Positions 34,602-58,400 of a DNA stretch of 64,000 nt are shown one piece after another; within the stretch, counting starts at the first letter, position 1; the number at the start of each line of letters is the position of its first letter. The notes beneath the pieces were generated by a model that was not told where the DNA came from, did not search any database, and worked only from the letters and a program-made list of their open reading frames with translations. The translations under genes were made by a program, and so were the position numbers. This DNA is from Argentina anserina. Its lineage: Eukaryota > Streptophyta > Magnoliopsida > Rosales > Rosaceae. The stretch lies in the NCBI RefSeq assembly GCF_933775445.1, contig NC_065874.1:19053001-19117000 (forward strand). The letters are read 5' to 3'.

Positions 34602-35027
34602 ATGCATCCAGAGAGGGGGTTGATAGCTCTAAGTTACCAAACAACCTACCATATGTATCCTTTCGGCATTCAAAGACTATGCAAACTTGGTAATTATGCA
34701 TATGTCGTATGTGCCGTGCTTGTTGATATGCGCTATAGTCATCTTAATATTAATGGGTTGAAGACTGCAACAAAAGAGGTTAGTGACGGGTTTCTTCCTC
34801 ACAACATTAGTAGGTTTTCATGGGCGTGTCTCATGGAGCAACCTTCTGAGGCTATTGGTGTGCTTAGAAGTTTTAAGATTCCAGTGAAAGAGATTAAGAC
34901 TCTTCAGACTAATCGTGTTGGAAACTATAACTCTATCTTCATTTGGAATTCACAGACAAACGAGGCATACGGTCTAAAGAATTGGTCAGACAAATCAATT
35001 CCACAACCATACAGATTACAGAGATAA
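34602..35027 (+). other. Unrecognised 141-codon ORF
   Basis: The frame encodes a balanced, non-repetitive peptide: ALSYQTTYHMYPFGIQRLCK, then VLVDMRYSHLNINGLKTATK, FLPHNISRFSWACLMEQPSE and LRSFKIPVKEIKTLQTNRVG. It stays open about 27 codons upstream of the first Met. Composition looks like a real globular protein or a fragment of one, but I do not recognise the family, and no promoter, splice sites or TE termini frame it. It might be a remnant of a host gene or of an integrated foreign sequence. An opposing frame (34486-34701) looks like its shadow. Confidence 0.35.
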
Positions 35028-35039
35028 CATCCCAACTGA

Positions 35040-35772
35040 ACCACACTCTTCCGTTAAATACTTGATCATGAAATGAATATCGAACTGCGGTTCCATTACT
35101 TGGAAAGCAACACAACGATACCTTCTCATCAGGCTCTGGGATTCTCTGAAATCCTATTCTAGACTCAGTTTTCTATTTTTTCAACTACAGCCTCATGCGT
35201 GCTAAGCAAGTTCACGGAGAACGGGATGAATAAGACAACCTGAAGTTAACAACAGGGTTATTAGGGGTATACATTGTCAACAATGGTTCACTTTCTATTT
35301 ATTTATTTTTTGCTACTACCGGACATGAACTCATGTAACGAGGCTAAACTGACATGTTTGTAGGTGATCTTAGTTGAAACAGATTTGAAACACGCCTGTC
35401 TTGACTCTTGACAAGTGTATCTATATACTACACTGAATTAAGAATAGCCCTCAATGGCAGTACCCCGGAAGTCACTTTTACAAAACATGTTTAGAAACTA
35501 ATTGATGGACCATTATACAACCCCATCTTCCTACCTAACTTGAAGTAGTGAACAAAACACGAACCAAACACCAGAAGGACCAAACTATACCCTGTATACA
35601 CATTCACTAGTTCAAAAATCCTGTTTATTTACTGTTACAGGCTATACAGTTGCTGACACCTTCCAGGCTATACAGTTGCGTTTCACCACTTTCCCACTTC
35701 TACAGCCAAATGATGTACAGGATCACCAAATTCGTCCCTGGAATGAAGAAAGTGCACTCGACGCACTGCATC
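35040..35772 (-). other. Probable 3' untranslated region and downstream flank of the UBP gene
   Basis: This lies directly after the TAG of the ubiquitin protease on the reverse strand. Reverse-strand AATAAA-type signals occur near 35626 and in the TTTATTTATT block near 35300, so the transcript probably ends somewhere between them. No other gene is visible. Confidence 0.45.
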
Positions 35773-47858
<12,086 letters not shown>

Positions 47859-48179
47859 GGCGCCCGGGGGGAAATGAGCCCGGAGCTGTGAGAGTGTGGG
47901 GGATTAAAGAAGGAAGAGAGCTTTACAGTGAGAATGGCGATCACCAGAAGAAGAAGGGTCGAGGAGAGAGAAAGAGGTTATGGTCTTCTTTGGCTCTTTA
48001 TATGTACATTGCCTACTTTCGTCATTTCACCTGACGGTAGACGGACAAAATTCCCCCGTATTCCAGACCCGTAATCAGACCTCAGAAAAGCCCAAGTTTG
48101 CCACGCGGCCGACATCGCACTCTAAACGGGGTCGGAGAAAGGATACATCCATGCACAATGAGCAGGATTGAGTGAGTAA
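47859..48179 (-). promoter_or_regulatory. 5' untranslated region and promoter zone of the UBP gene
   Basis: The GA-rich leader just above the ATG (47859-47975) looks like plant 5' UTR. On the reverse strand ACATATAAAGAGCC (about 47992-48005) is a possible TATA box roughly 140 bp upstream of the start codon. No upstream gene competes for this region. Confidence 0.45.
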
Positions 48180-48430
48180 CAAGGGTCCTCGGCAACCATC
48201 TTGGATGAAAAATTGAAAACCATTATTGATGCAACCGCTTCACTAGTCTGCGTAGCAACCTTAGCCAACACCTCTAAATACTCACGCAAATCATTCCCTA
48301 GTTTCCAAATGCCCCACTAATGAATGTTCAAAACTCCATCGACATTTAACTTCACAATCCCACTTCAAGGTTTAAACCAAGATTGCGAATTTAACCCCGC
48401 ACACATCTACACCACTCTCTTCTTCGCTCT
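48180..48430 (-). pseudogene. LINE RNase H relic
   Basis: On the reverse strand a WFKP..GIVKLNVDGV motif is followed by LGNDLREYLEVLAKVATQTS and an ending FSSKMVAEDP. The order W.PP..G.VKLNVDGA, then a variable middle, is that of the RNase H domain at the end of plant L1-type LINEs. It contains a stop and is only about 80 codons long, an old fragment. Confidence 0.5.
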
Positions 48431-48508
48431 CTTTTCCAATTCCAAGCAAGAAGCCGTCACATCATATCCTCACTTTCCCCTAAGTGGTATTGTATATAAT
48501 TGATCATA

Positions 48509-48779
48509 TCTCTACTACTACTACTGTAAAGTGAGCACCTAAAAGTTTCACCAAATTGTAAACTGCCAAATTTATCTTTTTATAATTTTATCCTCACAAA
48601 TAGACAGAAAGACAATTATGTAAAAATACGAATGTTTCACTAATGTGTTATACCAAAACTATCATTCGTAAGAAACAAAATTACATAAAATAATTGTCTT
48701 TCAAGAATACACTTCAATAATATTATACAAACTCATGCGATCAAAACATGTGCATCGCGTTGCATGGGTGTGAAACTAG
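48509..48779 (+). mobile_element. Small non-autonomous Helitron
   Basis: The 5' end TCTCTACTACTACTACTGTA is preceded by A. The 3' end has a short hairpin (TGTGCA-TCGCGT-TGCATG) a few bases before CTAG, followed by T. A TC start, a hairpin near a CTRR end and insertion between A and T are the Helitron rules; no TSD or inverted repeat is expected. It is 271 bp. A second 3' end with the same hairpin lies at 55635-55638 in the duplicated unit, whose 5' Helitron part was cut off by the duplication. Confidence 0.65.
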
Positions 48780-51079
48780 TATATCTTAAGTGGTTGACAC
48801 ACTAATGCAAACTATTCAAGTATTCATGATTCTCATGTAAAAAAATTATCGTTAACAAACAAAAGAAATTATGTTAGAACGACGTTGAGCGAACATTTAA
48901 AGTTCTTTTTTTTTATCAAAAAAACGTGTTGGTAAGACTATGATCTATCTATCATTTGACATTGGCATATTCTTCTCTTCCTTTTTGTATTTCTCTCTCC
49001 TCTCCATCTCCTCCGTACCCCACCCAACCGTTGTGCTAGGCATGTATATAGGTCTTGAGTCCCTTATGAGAGGTCTCATGTGGCAAGTGAGAGCGCCTAG
49101 ATCTAGGGGTGGCTCTAGCAGCGTGGATAGTAAAATTGGGTTTTTCCAAATTAATCTGGTTAACATATTGAATTTGGTTATGTTGAAGGAGTTGGTTATG
49201 ATGGTGGTTTCTAAATTGACATCTACTTTCTTTTTGGAATAATGACTTGGTTTCAGTGTCGTTGGCAGCACGACTAGATTCTTTCTAAACTTGTTGGTTT
49301 TCGATGGCAGAGGGTGGACTCAAGTTAGATTGGAGGTTCTTCCCAACATGGACCCGTCTCTTTTGTGATCACTCATATGTGGATGCAATTGGGCTGAGGT
49401 CGAGCAGTGGTTCTTCACAGCGGACCAGGGTTAGGCTTTGGCTTGGTTGTGGAAGTTAGAACCACATCGGGGATCTAGGCTTGAGTTATGGTCCGGTTAT
49501 GAGTTTCAGGCCAAGTTTGAGATTGGGGTCAACCTCCAACATGTTGGGACCTTTTTATTTGCATTTTACTTTTATTTTTTATGTTTTATTTGATGTTGTT
49601 ATGTTTTTATTATTATGTTATAGGACTAGGATGCATAGGCTACCTGCTAATTCCCACATTTATATGGGTATGATGCACTAATTCATTGTTATCTCTATTA
49701 CTATAAAATGAGCAGAATAGTACCATCAAATTACAAATTAATAGATTTACTCTTCTGACATCAGTTTCACATATAAACATAGGGATTGTAAGGTATAAAA
49801 TAAAATAAATAATTAAATAAATAAAATTAAGAGATAATTGTGGAAATGATACCTAATACTTGATAGTGGGGAGTTGATTTTGACATTGCGTAATGTCCAC
49901 ATGTAAATTAAATGGCAATCCTTATATAGGAGAGCGTCATTCACATGCTTTAGTACTCTTTTTGATATAAGTGTATCCTTTAGCTTTTAGGAATTAGGAT
50001 TTCTTTTCTAGTTGGAAATGAATAGATAGTCTAACTAGGATAAAGAGTAGTGTTCTAGTTGCATTAGGATTTATATATTTTTGGACTATAAATAGAGGGT
50101 TTAAGCCTGGAGCCTAAACCATAGTGAAACAGTTATTGTTATTGTAGAAAATACGTAGATAACAAAGATTGTAACATTTAAGCACAATAATAAGAGAAAA
50201 TACATGTGTTGTGTATTTTTGTTGTCTTCAATTCCGCAGCTAACAACCCTAAAGTGTTTTGTATCAAGTTGGTACCAGATCTAGGTCAGTGGTGCATGGT
50301 CCTGACTCGTGAAGTATACAAAAAGCTGAGTAAGGAGCATCTTAAGGGAGAAGGTAGGACGATCAAGCCATTTCCATACAAACTTTTTCGTATTCTGGAG
50401 ATGTAATAAGAGCACAAAGTGTAACGTTCTTAATGTTTATATGTCTTATTCTTACTTTTTGTTACTTCTTATTTCATGTGTTTTAGTTCATTTTGTTAGA
50501 ATAAGTGTTTAGAAAGAGCTTAATTCGAATATGTGTGATTTGATGATGAAAGCGTGCTGAGTGTTAGAAATCCATATTGAGATATGATTTTTTATTCGAC
50601 TAGAACTCTACTTTACTATTCTTGTTCTTTCCTTATTTCTAATTGCCGATTCTTTTTAGAAAAAACAAATTCTAGATGGACAAAGAGAAGTGAGGTTGTG
50701 TCACATTCCTAGATGGAGAAGGAAAAGCTATGTCGTCTATTCTAGAAGATTGTTGTCGTGAGTTATCTAAGGTGTCTCCCATCACTACAAAAAATTGAAC
50801 TATTTGCCACCCTAGTTTGCGTTGGCGCTCAAATGCCGTCGCAAATAGTCTTCTTTTTGCAACGGCAAACAGCTAGTGGCAAATAGTCGCGACGGAAAAA
50901 TCACACCGTGGTAAAAATGTGAAGCATTTGCAACGGGAAAGCAACACCGTGGCAAAAGAAAGAATAATTTGCGACGGTTATACAGCTTGCCGTCGAAGGT
51001 GAGTAAGTGAGTCCTCTCTCGTCATTAACCAAAAAAACCTAATTTCCCTTTTCCCAAATCTGTTCTTGTCTAAACCTAG

Positions 51080-51335
51080 AAACCAAATCTGATTCGCATA
51101 TGTTCGTAATTTCCATTCGGATCCTCCGCCCCAGCTGCCTTCGCTCCAACACCGCCTCCTCCTCCACAGCTTCTACAACCACCACTATCGCCTCTCCCTT
51201 AGGTTTCAACCCATCCACCACCGCTTGAGGTTCTTCTCCGGTGACCATCCGCTCAACTCCGTTAGGCTCAATCCCCTTTACGTCCCCATTTGGCGCATCC
51301 TCATCGGCGCAGACTTCGGGTTCCACCTCGTAATC
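51080..51335 (+). pseudogene. Captured 5' exon-like fragment
   Basis: From ATG at about 51099 the forward frame reads MFVISIRILRPSCLRSNTAS then a Ser/Thr-rich stretch ending in a stop after NPSTTA, with more open frame afterwards. The region is GC-rich against its AT-rich neighbours and resembles a gene start with a targeting leader. The donor is unknown, and the opposite strand is also open for 95 codons, so strand choice is uncertain. Confidence 0.35.
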
Positions 51336-52033
51336 TATCTATTTTGATTTTGTAATTAGATATGTCAGTAAGTTTCTACCTGATTCGCAATTGTTGAATC
51401 TTGCTATTGATTTTGCAATTTCTAAACCCATAAACTTCAAATTAATAGTTTCCGCGTCAATTTAATCTCTGTATGGATTTGCTCTAGTGTTGGTTTTGAT
51501 TTGTTTGTGTGATTCTATGGTCACTTTGCGAAGAAGGTTTATTGAGTTCTCTTTTTTTTTGTGATTGATAGAAGGTGTATTAGTGTTTTGTTGTACAAGT
51601 TCTTGTTTTTCTCTTTGGGTTCCTTGATTCCAGTGGTTATATGGGAACCCATTTTGTAGTTTTGTTCAGCTGCTTCATTTTGTTTAGGTAATTCGATATT
51701 TTCTTTTAGTTGGGTAAACTGTGAGACATATATTTATTTCTATAGTTATATATATAAGGGATATTTTTTTGTCATGAGATCAGAAAGGTTTATTTTGGGA
51801 AAGGAAAGGGATGGCAGGGAGAAGGGAGAGAAGGAACACAAAAAAAGAAGTGACCTGGAGAATGCTTCTTTTTGTCTATTCTGCATCACTTGACTTTAGT
51901 TTTGTAAATATGCAGCTGGGCAATATGTGTAGTCAGGATTTATCAGCTTAGATGAACTAAGGTTTGTAGGAGGTGCATCAGCTCTAGCTTGTTATCATGG
52001 CTAAAGTTTTCTTTTTGTTATTTTATGTTTCAG

Positions 52034-52135
52034 TTTAAAACCACAGCTGGTTCACAATTGAAGGAATTAATATTTCACCTCTGTAGTAAAGAGGACTCCC
52101 AACTTCAATCGAATTTTCTGCTCGCTTGTGAAAAG
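52034..52135 (+). pseudogene. Captured exon, unknown gene
   Basis: Exactly 34 codons (FKTTAGSQLKELIFHLCSKE then DSQLQSNFLLACEK) lie between a TTTCAG acceptor and a GTCAGT donor. The clean borders and open frame indicate a real exon copied with its introns. I do not recognise the family. Confidence 0.55.
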
Positions 52136-52674
52136 GTCAGTAAAACATTTGGTCGTAAGTTTATTATATCAAACATTTCTTTAGAACTGGATGTATATGA
52201 TAATTTTGTGTGTATAATTAGATATAATTATGACTTTGAAATAATATTTCCCCACTTCATAAATTGATACAAAACATCGAGGAGCAAGCAAAGTAACATA
52301 AACAGTAATGAATCAGAACGTGTGTGTTTTTATGTTAGTCACTTGTTATTGTAGAATGATTTGGTGTGCAGGGATTGTCAAGGTGTAGAGGATGATTTAG
52401 CTACTGCTTAATCCATTATGCTTTGATTAAGTTCAATGGTTGTTGGCCACTCGGCCCTCTTATATCCTTAATGCAAGATCAAGTGAACTAGTTTTGTTGG
52501 TGTTTTTAATTAGTGATCAAAGAGACCCATATTGAATGTCAGTAATGAATCGAAGTAATGTATGGTTACAACTTGTAATGATGTCAAGTTCATTTTCTAT
52601 TTTTCATTGTATGTTTCAAAGATGGTTCTGTTTACTTGTAGAAATATCTTTATGCGTTATTGATTTTTCTGCAG

Positions 52675-52761
52675 CTTATGGTCAAAATTATTGAGTGATG
52701 GAATCTGCTTGTTTGTTGTTGATGAAGCACACTACATGTCAGAGTGGGATCATGATTTCAG
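52675..52761 (+). pseudogene. Captured RecQ-helicase exon (DEAH box)
   Basis: Between TTTCTGCAG and CAG|GTCATT an 87-bp exon reads LWSKLLSDGICLFVVDEAHY followed by MSEWDHDFR. This is motif II of RecQ-family DNA helicases (usual form VDEAHCISEWGHDFR), preceded by the expected hydrophobic strand. Only one exon is present, with Cys to Tyr and Gly to Asp changes in conserved places, so no helicase activity is possible. The donor should be an intact RecQ-like gene elsewhere in this genome. Confidence 0.75.
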
Positions 52762-53162
52762 GTCATTGTTACTGTCTACTACTTATCGTTATGAACATTT
52801 GGGCATGTAGTTGTTAAGAATTTATTATTTGCGGATCCTTCTTACTTGCTCTGAATAGTAGAGCAGTTTATTCCCTTAGACAAGTTAAATATGTCATAAC
52901 TAAAATCCTTTCAAAACTTTGCTTAGCACAACAACGATAGAAAGTGAGCCGGGACTGTTTAATTATTGTAATCATAGTAATATTCTCTGAGCTCGAAGGA
53001 TACCAGTATAGATTTTCACTTGACCCTTAGACAATCTCTCATAATGTTACATATGCGTTTTATCTGTCCAATGATAATTCTGGTCTAGACACTACTCACT
53101 ATCCACAATAGTTTCCTTTAAGTTTGATTTTGTGTTGGTAAGTCTTATATTTATGATTTCAG

Positions 53163-53300
53163 GGTCTGGATGGTTTCAAAATAGGCTCAATTGTTCATGG
53201 GAATCTGTTTGATGGTGTCGTCATTTGTTCATTAGCTGGTTCAAGAAGTTTCCACATGTATAAGCACAGGCAGTTACCGCACGACAATTGAAGACATTGA
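53163..53300 (+). pseudogene. Captured exon-like fragment, perhaps S1-domain type
   Basis: After a TTTCAG acceptor the frame reads GLDGFKIGSIVHGNLFDGVV then ICSLAGSRSFHMYKHR before a stop. G..IGSIV.G....GVV is reminiscent of S1 RNA-binding repeats, but the match is short and loose. It shares strand with the two exons upstream. Confidence 0.3.
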
Positions 53301-55410
53301 TTAGGAGAGGAGGATAACTACCTTGTGAAGCTAAATTATCTTATAAACTTGAAGCTCCATTTCTTTTGAAACAATATTATTGAGAAAAACAAAAATGTAA
53401 CATCCCCTTTTGCATCATGAGATTTATTCATGTACTGTATGGTTTTCATGTAAAAACAAGAGAACAAAAATAAATTGGAATGCATATATATTTCCATTCT
53501 AATTTTTTTAATTCATAAATAGCTTATTTGCAACGGTGTCGTTACCGTCGCTAATGTTATTGCGATTATAACGGTAGCGTAGCAAATTCTTGCGACGACA
53601 AAGGTTTGCTGTTGCAAATGCTCTTTTGCCACGGCTTAATTGCCGTAGCGAATTGTATTGGCCACGCCAGTATTTGCAACAGACGTGTTGCTGTAGTAAC
53701 GCCGTCGCAAATACTCTTTTGCTACGGCAAAACAGTTTTTTGCAATGGTTATGCGCCGTGGCTAAATAAGGAATTTTTTGTAGTGCATTCAAATTTGATT
53801 TGACATTCAGAGTTGGAGTTGGAGTTCAAGAATCAGAAACCATATCAAAGAAGATTTCAATGTCCATATTGGATTCCAACTCTATAAAAGGGACGGCATG
53901 AAGGCTGATTGTTCTTCTATATCTACCTCACGGCATGGACAAAAGTTGATCATCAATACTTGTGCCAAGTATTAGCCAAATCTCTGCCAAAACACATACT
54001 CACCACCAAGAACTATAAATCTGATTTCAACTAGCCTTTCATCATTCTTTTGCTCCAAAGCTCAAAGCCTAGGACGTCCACACCCTTGAAGATCTCTTTA
54101 TCTTGTCTTAAGCCTCAGAGGATAATTCAAAGTGTAACTCTATGATCTACTTATTTTAGAAATCGTAATCATGTTGTTGTTCTTCTTAGATGATTATTGT
54201 TTTATAGTTTGTTAAGTTTACTATGGTGTTGTCTATGAGATTATATGTTACTTTTGAATAATACATTGGTGAATGAAATCGGTTTTTAGTTTATGATTTT
54301 AAATTTATTTCCGTGAGTTTTTATTGTTTAACTTAGAGATTGCTTAGTTGTCATGTTTGCTCGGAGTATAATATATAGGTTGTTTGATTAACGACTTGAG
54401 TAATAAACGTGATTCACTTACTTGCTGCTTAGAGTATGCATGTTAGGTTAATTGTGTAGAATTTAAGTAAGGCTCGAAACAATGCTTGAATGTGTTAAGT
54501 GTCTATGTGATATGATAATCTCAGAGGACCCTAATTGCATGATCGAACCTAAGTTACTCTAGATGATGCACGACATGAATTTGTTTGAGATTAGATCTTG
54601 GTTTCGTTTATCTTGTTTAGTTTGTTTTGGTGATTGCTTATGTATTGATTGATTAATCACATGTATATAATAGCTTAAGATTTATCTTTCTGTTTATTAT
54701 TGAATCCAAAACTTATAAAATCTTTAAACCCAAATCGTGAGTTTGATATTATGTGGTTCTATGATTCATTCCCTAGATTGAATCCCCGGCTTGTAACGAT
54801 ACCCTAGTGTTATATACTACTAACGATTGTCTACAAGGTTAATATTGATGAGCAATTCTAACGCTTTCATTAAATGACGTCGTTGCCGTATCCCCAATCT
54901 TTAATGTTGAATTCACTGTTCATATTGTAAATTTGTATATGATGATCTTATTTTGTTGTAACATATAGTAAATACTCTTAGGTTGTTGTTTTGATGATTG
55001 AATGAATGATTATTGTAGGTTGTAAATCAAATAGAATAGATAAAGTCACTTTTGTTAATATTAGTCTTAACCCTTCATGCTATATTTCGGGATTTCATGA
55101 GGTTGAGGACGGCTTTTATTAACACTTGGAGATTTGTCTGATACCCAAGTTTGTTTTCAGCTGAGTAAGAGACACGCTCTTTCATTACCCTGGTGCATGG
55201 AACCAAAATTGGATCTTAGAGAACTACATACCAACATACATCTTGGTGATGGATTCGATAGGAAGTTCGCCCCACGTAGCTCAACAAATGAGTCATACAG
55301 TGTTCACTATCTCTGAATTAGTTGTTCGGTCTTCTGAAACAAAGATTCAGACTTGTGTCTAAACATCTATACTTAGGTCGCACGTCCAGCTCAGTTTACA
55401 ATTTAGAATC

Positions 55411-58400
55411 AAATTGTAAACTACCAAATTTATATTTTTATAATTTTATCCTCACAAATAGACAGAAAGACAATTATGTAAAAATACGAATGTTTCACTA
55501 ATGTGTTATACCAAAACTATCATTCGTAAGAAACAAAATTACATAAAATGATTGTCTTTCAAGAATACACTTCAAATAAAATTATACAAACTCATGCGAT
55601 CAAAATATGTGCATCGCGTTGCATGGGTACGAAACTAGTATATCTTAAGTGGTTGACACACTAATGCAAACTATTCAAGTATTCATGACTCTCATGTAAA
55701 AAAATTATCGTTGACAAACAAAAGAAATTATGTTAGAACGATGTTGAGCGAACATTTAAAGTTTTTTTTATATTAAAAAACGTGTTGGTAGGACTATGAT
55801 CTATCTATCATTTGACATTGGCATATTCTTCTCTTCCTTTTTGTATTTCTCTCTCCTCTCCATCTCCTCCGTACCCCACCCAACCGTTGTGCTAGGCATG
55901 TATATAGGTCTTGAGTCCCTTGTGACAGGTCTCATGTGGCAAGGGAGAGCGCGTAGATCTAGGGGTGGCTTTAGCAGCGTGGATAGTAAAATTGGGTTTT
56001 TCCAAATTAATCTGGTTAACATATTGAATTTGGTTATGTTGAAGGAGTTGGTTATGATGGTGGTTTCTAAATTGACATCTACTTTCTTTTCGGAATAATG
56101 ACTTGGTTTCAGTGTCGTTGGCAGCACGACTAGATTCTTTCTAAACTTGTTGGTTTTCGATGGCGGAGGGTGGACTCAAGTTAGATTGGAGGTTCTTTCC
56201 AACATGGACCCGTCTCTTTTGGGATCACTCATATGTGGATGCAATTGGGCTGAGGTCGAGCAGTGGTTCTTCACAGCGGACCAGGGTTAGGCTTTGGCTT
56301 GGTTGTGGAAGTTAGAACCACATCGGGGATCTAGGCTTGAGTTATGGTCCGGTTATGAGTTTCAGGCCAAGTTTGAGATTGGGGTCAACCCCCAACATGT
56401 TGGGACCTTTTTATTTGCATTTTACTTTTATTTTTTATGTTTTATTTGATGTTGTTATGTTTTTATTATTATGTTATAGGACTAGGATGCATAGGCTACC
56501 TGCTAATTTCCACATTTATATGGGTATGATGCACCAATTCATTGTTATCTCTATTACTATAAAATGAGCAGAATAGTACAATCAAATTACAAATTAACAG
56601 ATTTACTCTTCTGACATCAGTTTCACATATAAACATAGGGATTGTAAGGTATAAAATAAAATAAATAATTAAATAAATAAAATTAAGAGATAATTGTGGA
56701 AATGATACCTAATACTTGATAGTGGGAAGTTGATTTTGACATTGTGTAATGTCCACATGTAAATTAAATGGCAATCCTTATATAAGAGGGCATCATTCAC
56801 ATGCTCTTTAGTACTCTTTTTGATATAAGTGTATCCTTTAGCTTTTAGGAATTAGGATTTCTTTTCTAGTTGGAAATGAATAGATAGTCTAACTAGGATA
56901 AAGAGTAGTGTTCTAGTTGCATTAGGATTTATATATTTTTGGACTATAAATAGAGGGTTTAAGCTTGGAGCCTAAACCATAGTGAAACAGTTATTGTTAT
57001 TGTAGAAAATACGTAGATAACAAAGATTGTAACATTTAAGCACAAGAATAAGAGAAAATACATGTGTTGTGTATTTTTGTTGTCTTCAATTCCGCAGCTA
57101 ACAACCCTAAAGTGTTTCGTATCAAGTTGGTACCAGATCTAGGTCAGTGGTGCATGGTCCTGACTCGTGAAGTATACAAAAAGCTGAGTAAGGAGCATCT
57201 TAAGGGAGAAGGTAGGACGATCAAGCCACTTCCATACAAACTTTTTCGTATTCTGGAGCTGTGATAAGAGCACAAAGTGTAACGTTCTTAATGTTTACAT
57301 GTCTTATTCTTACTTTTTGTTACTTCTTATTTCATGTGTTTTAGTTCATTTTGTTAGAATAAGTGTTTAGAAAGAGCTTAATTCGAATCTGTGTGATTTG
57401 ATGATGAAAGCGTGCTGAGTGTTAGAAATCCATATTGAGATATGATTTTTTATTCGACTAGAACTCTACTTTACTATTCTTGTTCTTTCCTTATTTCTAA
57501 TTGCAGATTCTTTTTAGAAAAAACAAATTCTAGATGGACAAAGAGAAGTGAGGTTGTGTCACATTCCTAGATGGAGAAGGAAAAGCTATGTCGTCTATTC
57601 TAGAAGATTGTTGTCCTATGAGTTATCTAAGGTGTCTCCCATTCAGATTTGATTTGTCATTCAGAGTTGGACTTGGAGTTCAAGAATCAGAAACCATATC
57701 AAAGAAGATTTCAATGTCCATATTGGATTCCAGCTCTATAAAAGGGACGGCATGACGGCTGATTGTTCTTCTATATGTACCTCACGGCATGGACAAAAGT
57801 TAATCATCAATACTTGTGCCAAGTATTAGCCAAATCTCTGCCAAAACACATACTCACCACCAATAACCCTAAATCTGATTTCAACCAGCCTTTCATCATT
57901 CTTTTGCTCCAAAGATCAAAGCCTAGGACGTCCACACCCTTGAAGATCTCTTTATCTTGTCTTAAGCCTCAGAGGATAATTCAAAGTGTAACTCTATGAT
58001 CTACTTATTTTAGAAATCGTAATTATGTTGTTGTTCTTCTTAGATGATTATTGTTTTATAGTTTGTTAAGTTTACTATGGTGTTGTCTATGAGATTATAT
58101 GTAACTTTTGAATAATACATTGGTGAATGAAATCGGTTTTTAGTTTATGATTTTGGATTTATTTCCGGGAGTTTTTATTGTTTAACTTAGAGATTGCTTA
58201 GTTGTCATGTTTGCTCGGAGTATAATATATAGGTTGTTCGATTAAAGACTTGAGTAATAAACGTGATTCACTTACTTGCTGCTTAGAGTATGCATGTTAG
58301 GTTAATTGTGTAGATTTTAAGTAAGGCTCGAAACAATGCTTGAATGTGTTAAGTGTCTATGTGATATGATATTCTCGGAGGACCCTAATTGCATGATCGA

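Larger units (their letters stand above)
50783..53785. mobile_element. CACTA transposon with captured exons, 3.0 kb
   Basis: The left end is CACTACAAAAAATTGAAC and the right end, reverse strand, CACTACAAAAAATTCCTT. CAT lies on both sides (50780-50782, 53786-53788). The duplicate unit holds the uninterrupted site (TCTCCCATTCAG near 57640), which fixes the insertion to the base. Subterminal arrays of GCCGTCGCAAAT / ATTTGCGACGG type repeats fill 50800-51000 and 53520-53770, typical of CACTA. No transposase is seen. At least three splice-bordered coding pieces lie inside, on the forward strand. Confidence 0.95.
50404..54869 (+). mobile_element. Ty3/gypsy LTR, copy A, interrupted by a CACTA element
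   Basis: Without the insertion it is about 1,460 bp, equal to the LTR at 57262-58722. It starts TAATAAGAGCAC (the expected TG altered to TA) and ends CTAACGCTTTCA. ATGACGTCGTTGCCG follows, a diverged form of the TGGCGCCGTTGCC primer-binding site used by Athila/Tat elements (Asp-tRNA). Being followed by leader only and then by the second unit, it is not the LTR of a complete element. Confidence 0.85.
48553..55410 (+). repeat. 3.85-kb tandem duplication, copy A (with 3-kb insertion)
   Basis: This span matches 55411-59263 in the same orientation with scattered substitutions, apart from a 3,006-bp CACTA insertion plus target copy. It starts inside the Helitron and ends with ACAATTTAGAATC. Contents in order are: Helitron 3' half; a unique segment; a copia-like LTR and leader remnant (TATAAATAGAGGG near 50092, GTTGGTACCAG near 50268); a gypsy LTR (50404-54869); its primer-binding region; and leader. 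Confidence 0.93.

Noticed and set aside
48940..49271. Paired 100- and 108-codon frames, repeated at 55796-56127
   Set aside because: Their recurrence is due to the tandem duplication; the two strands are open together and no known domain is present.
49692..50400. Second Helitron starting TCTCTATTACTATAAAATGAGC
   Set aside because: The 5' end fits, but no hairpin plus CTRR 3' end was found downstream in either duplicate copy.
51039..51326. Reverse-strand 95-codon frame rich in Glu and Val
   Set aside because: The opposite strand has a better gene-start appearance and shares orientation with the other captured exons; the call remains uncertain.
53508..53803. Cys/Arg-rich reverse frame near the CACTA right end
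   Set aside because: It is translated subterminal repeat (GCCGTCGCAAAT units), not a gene.
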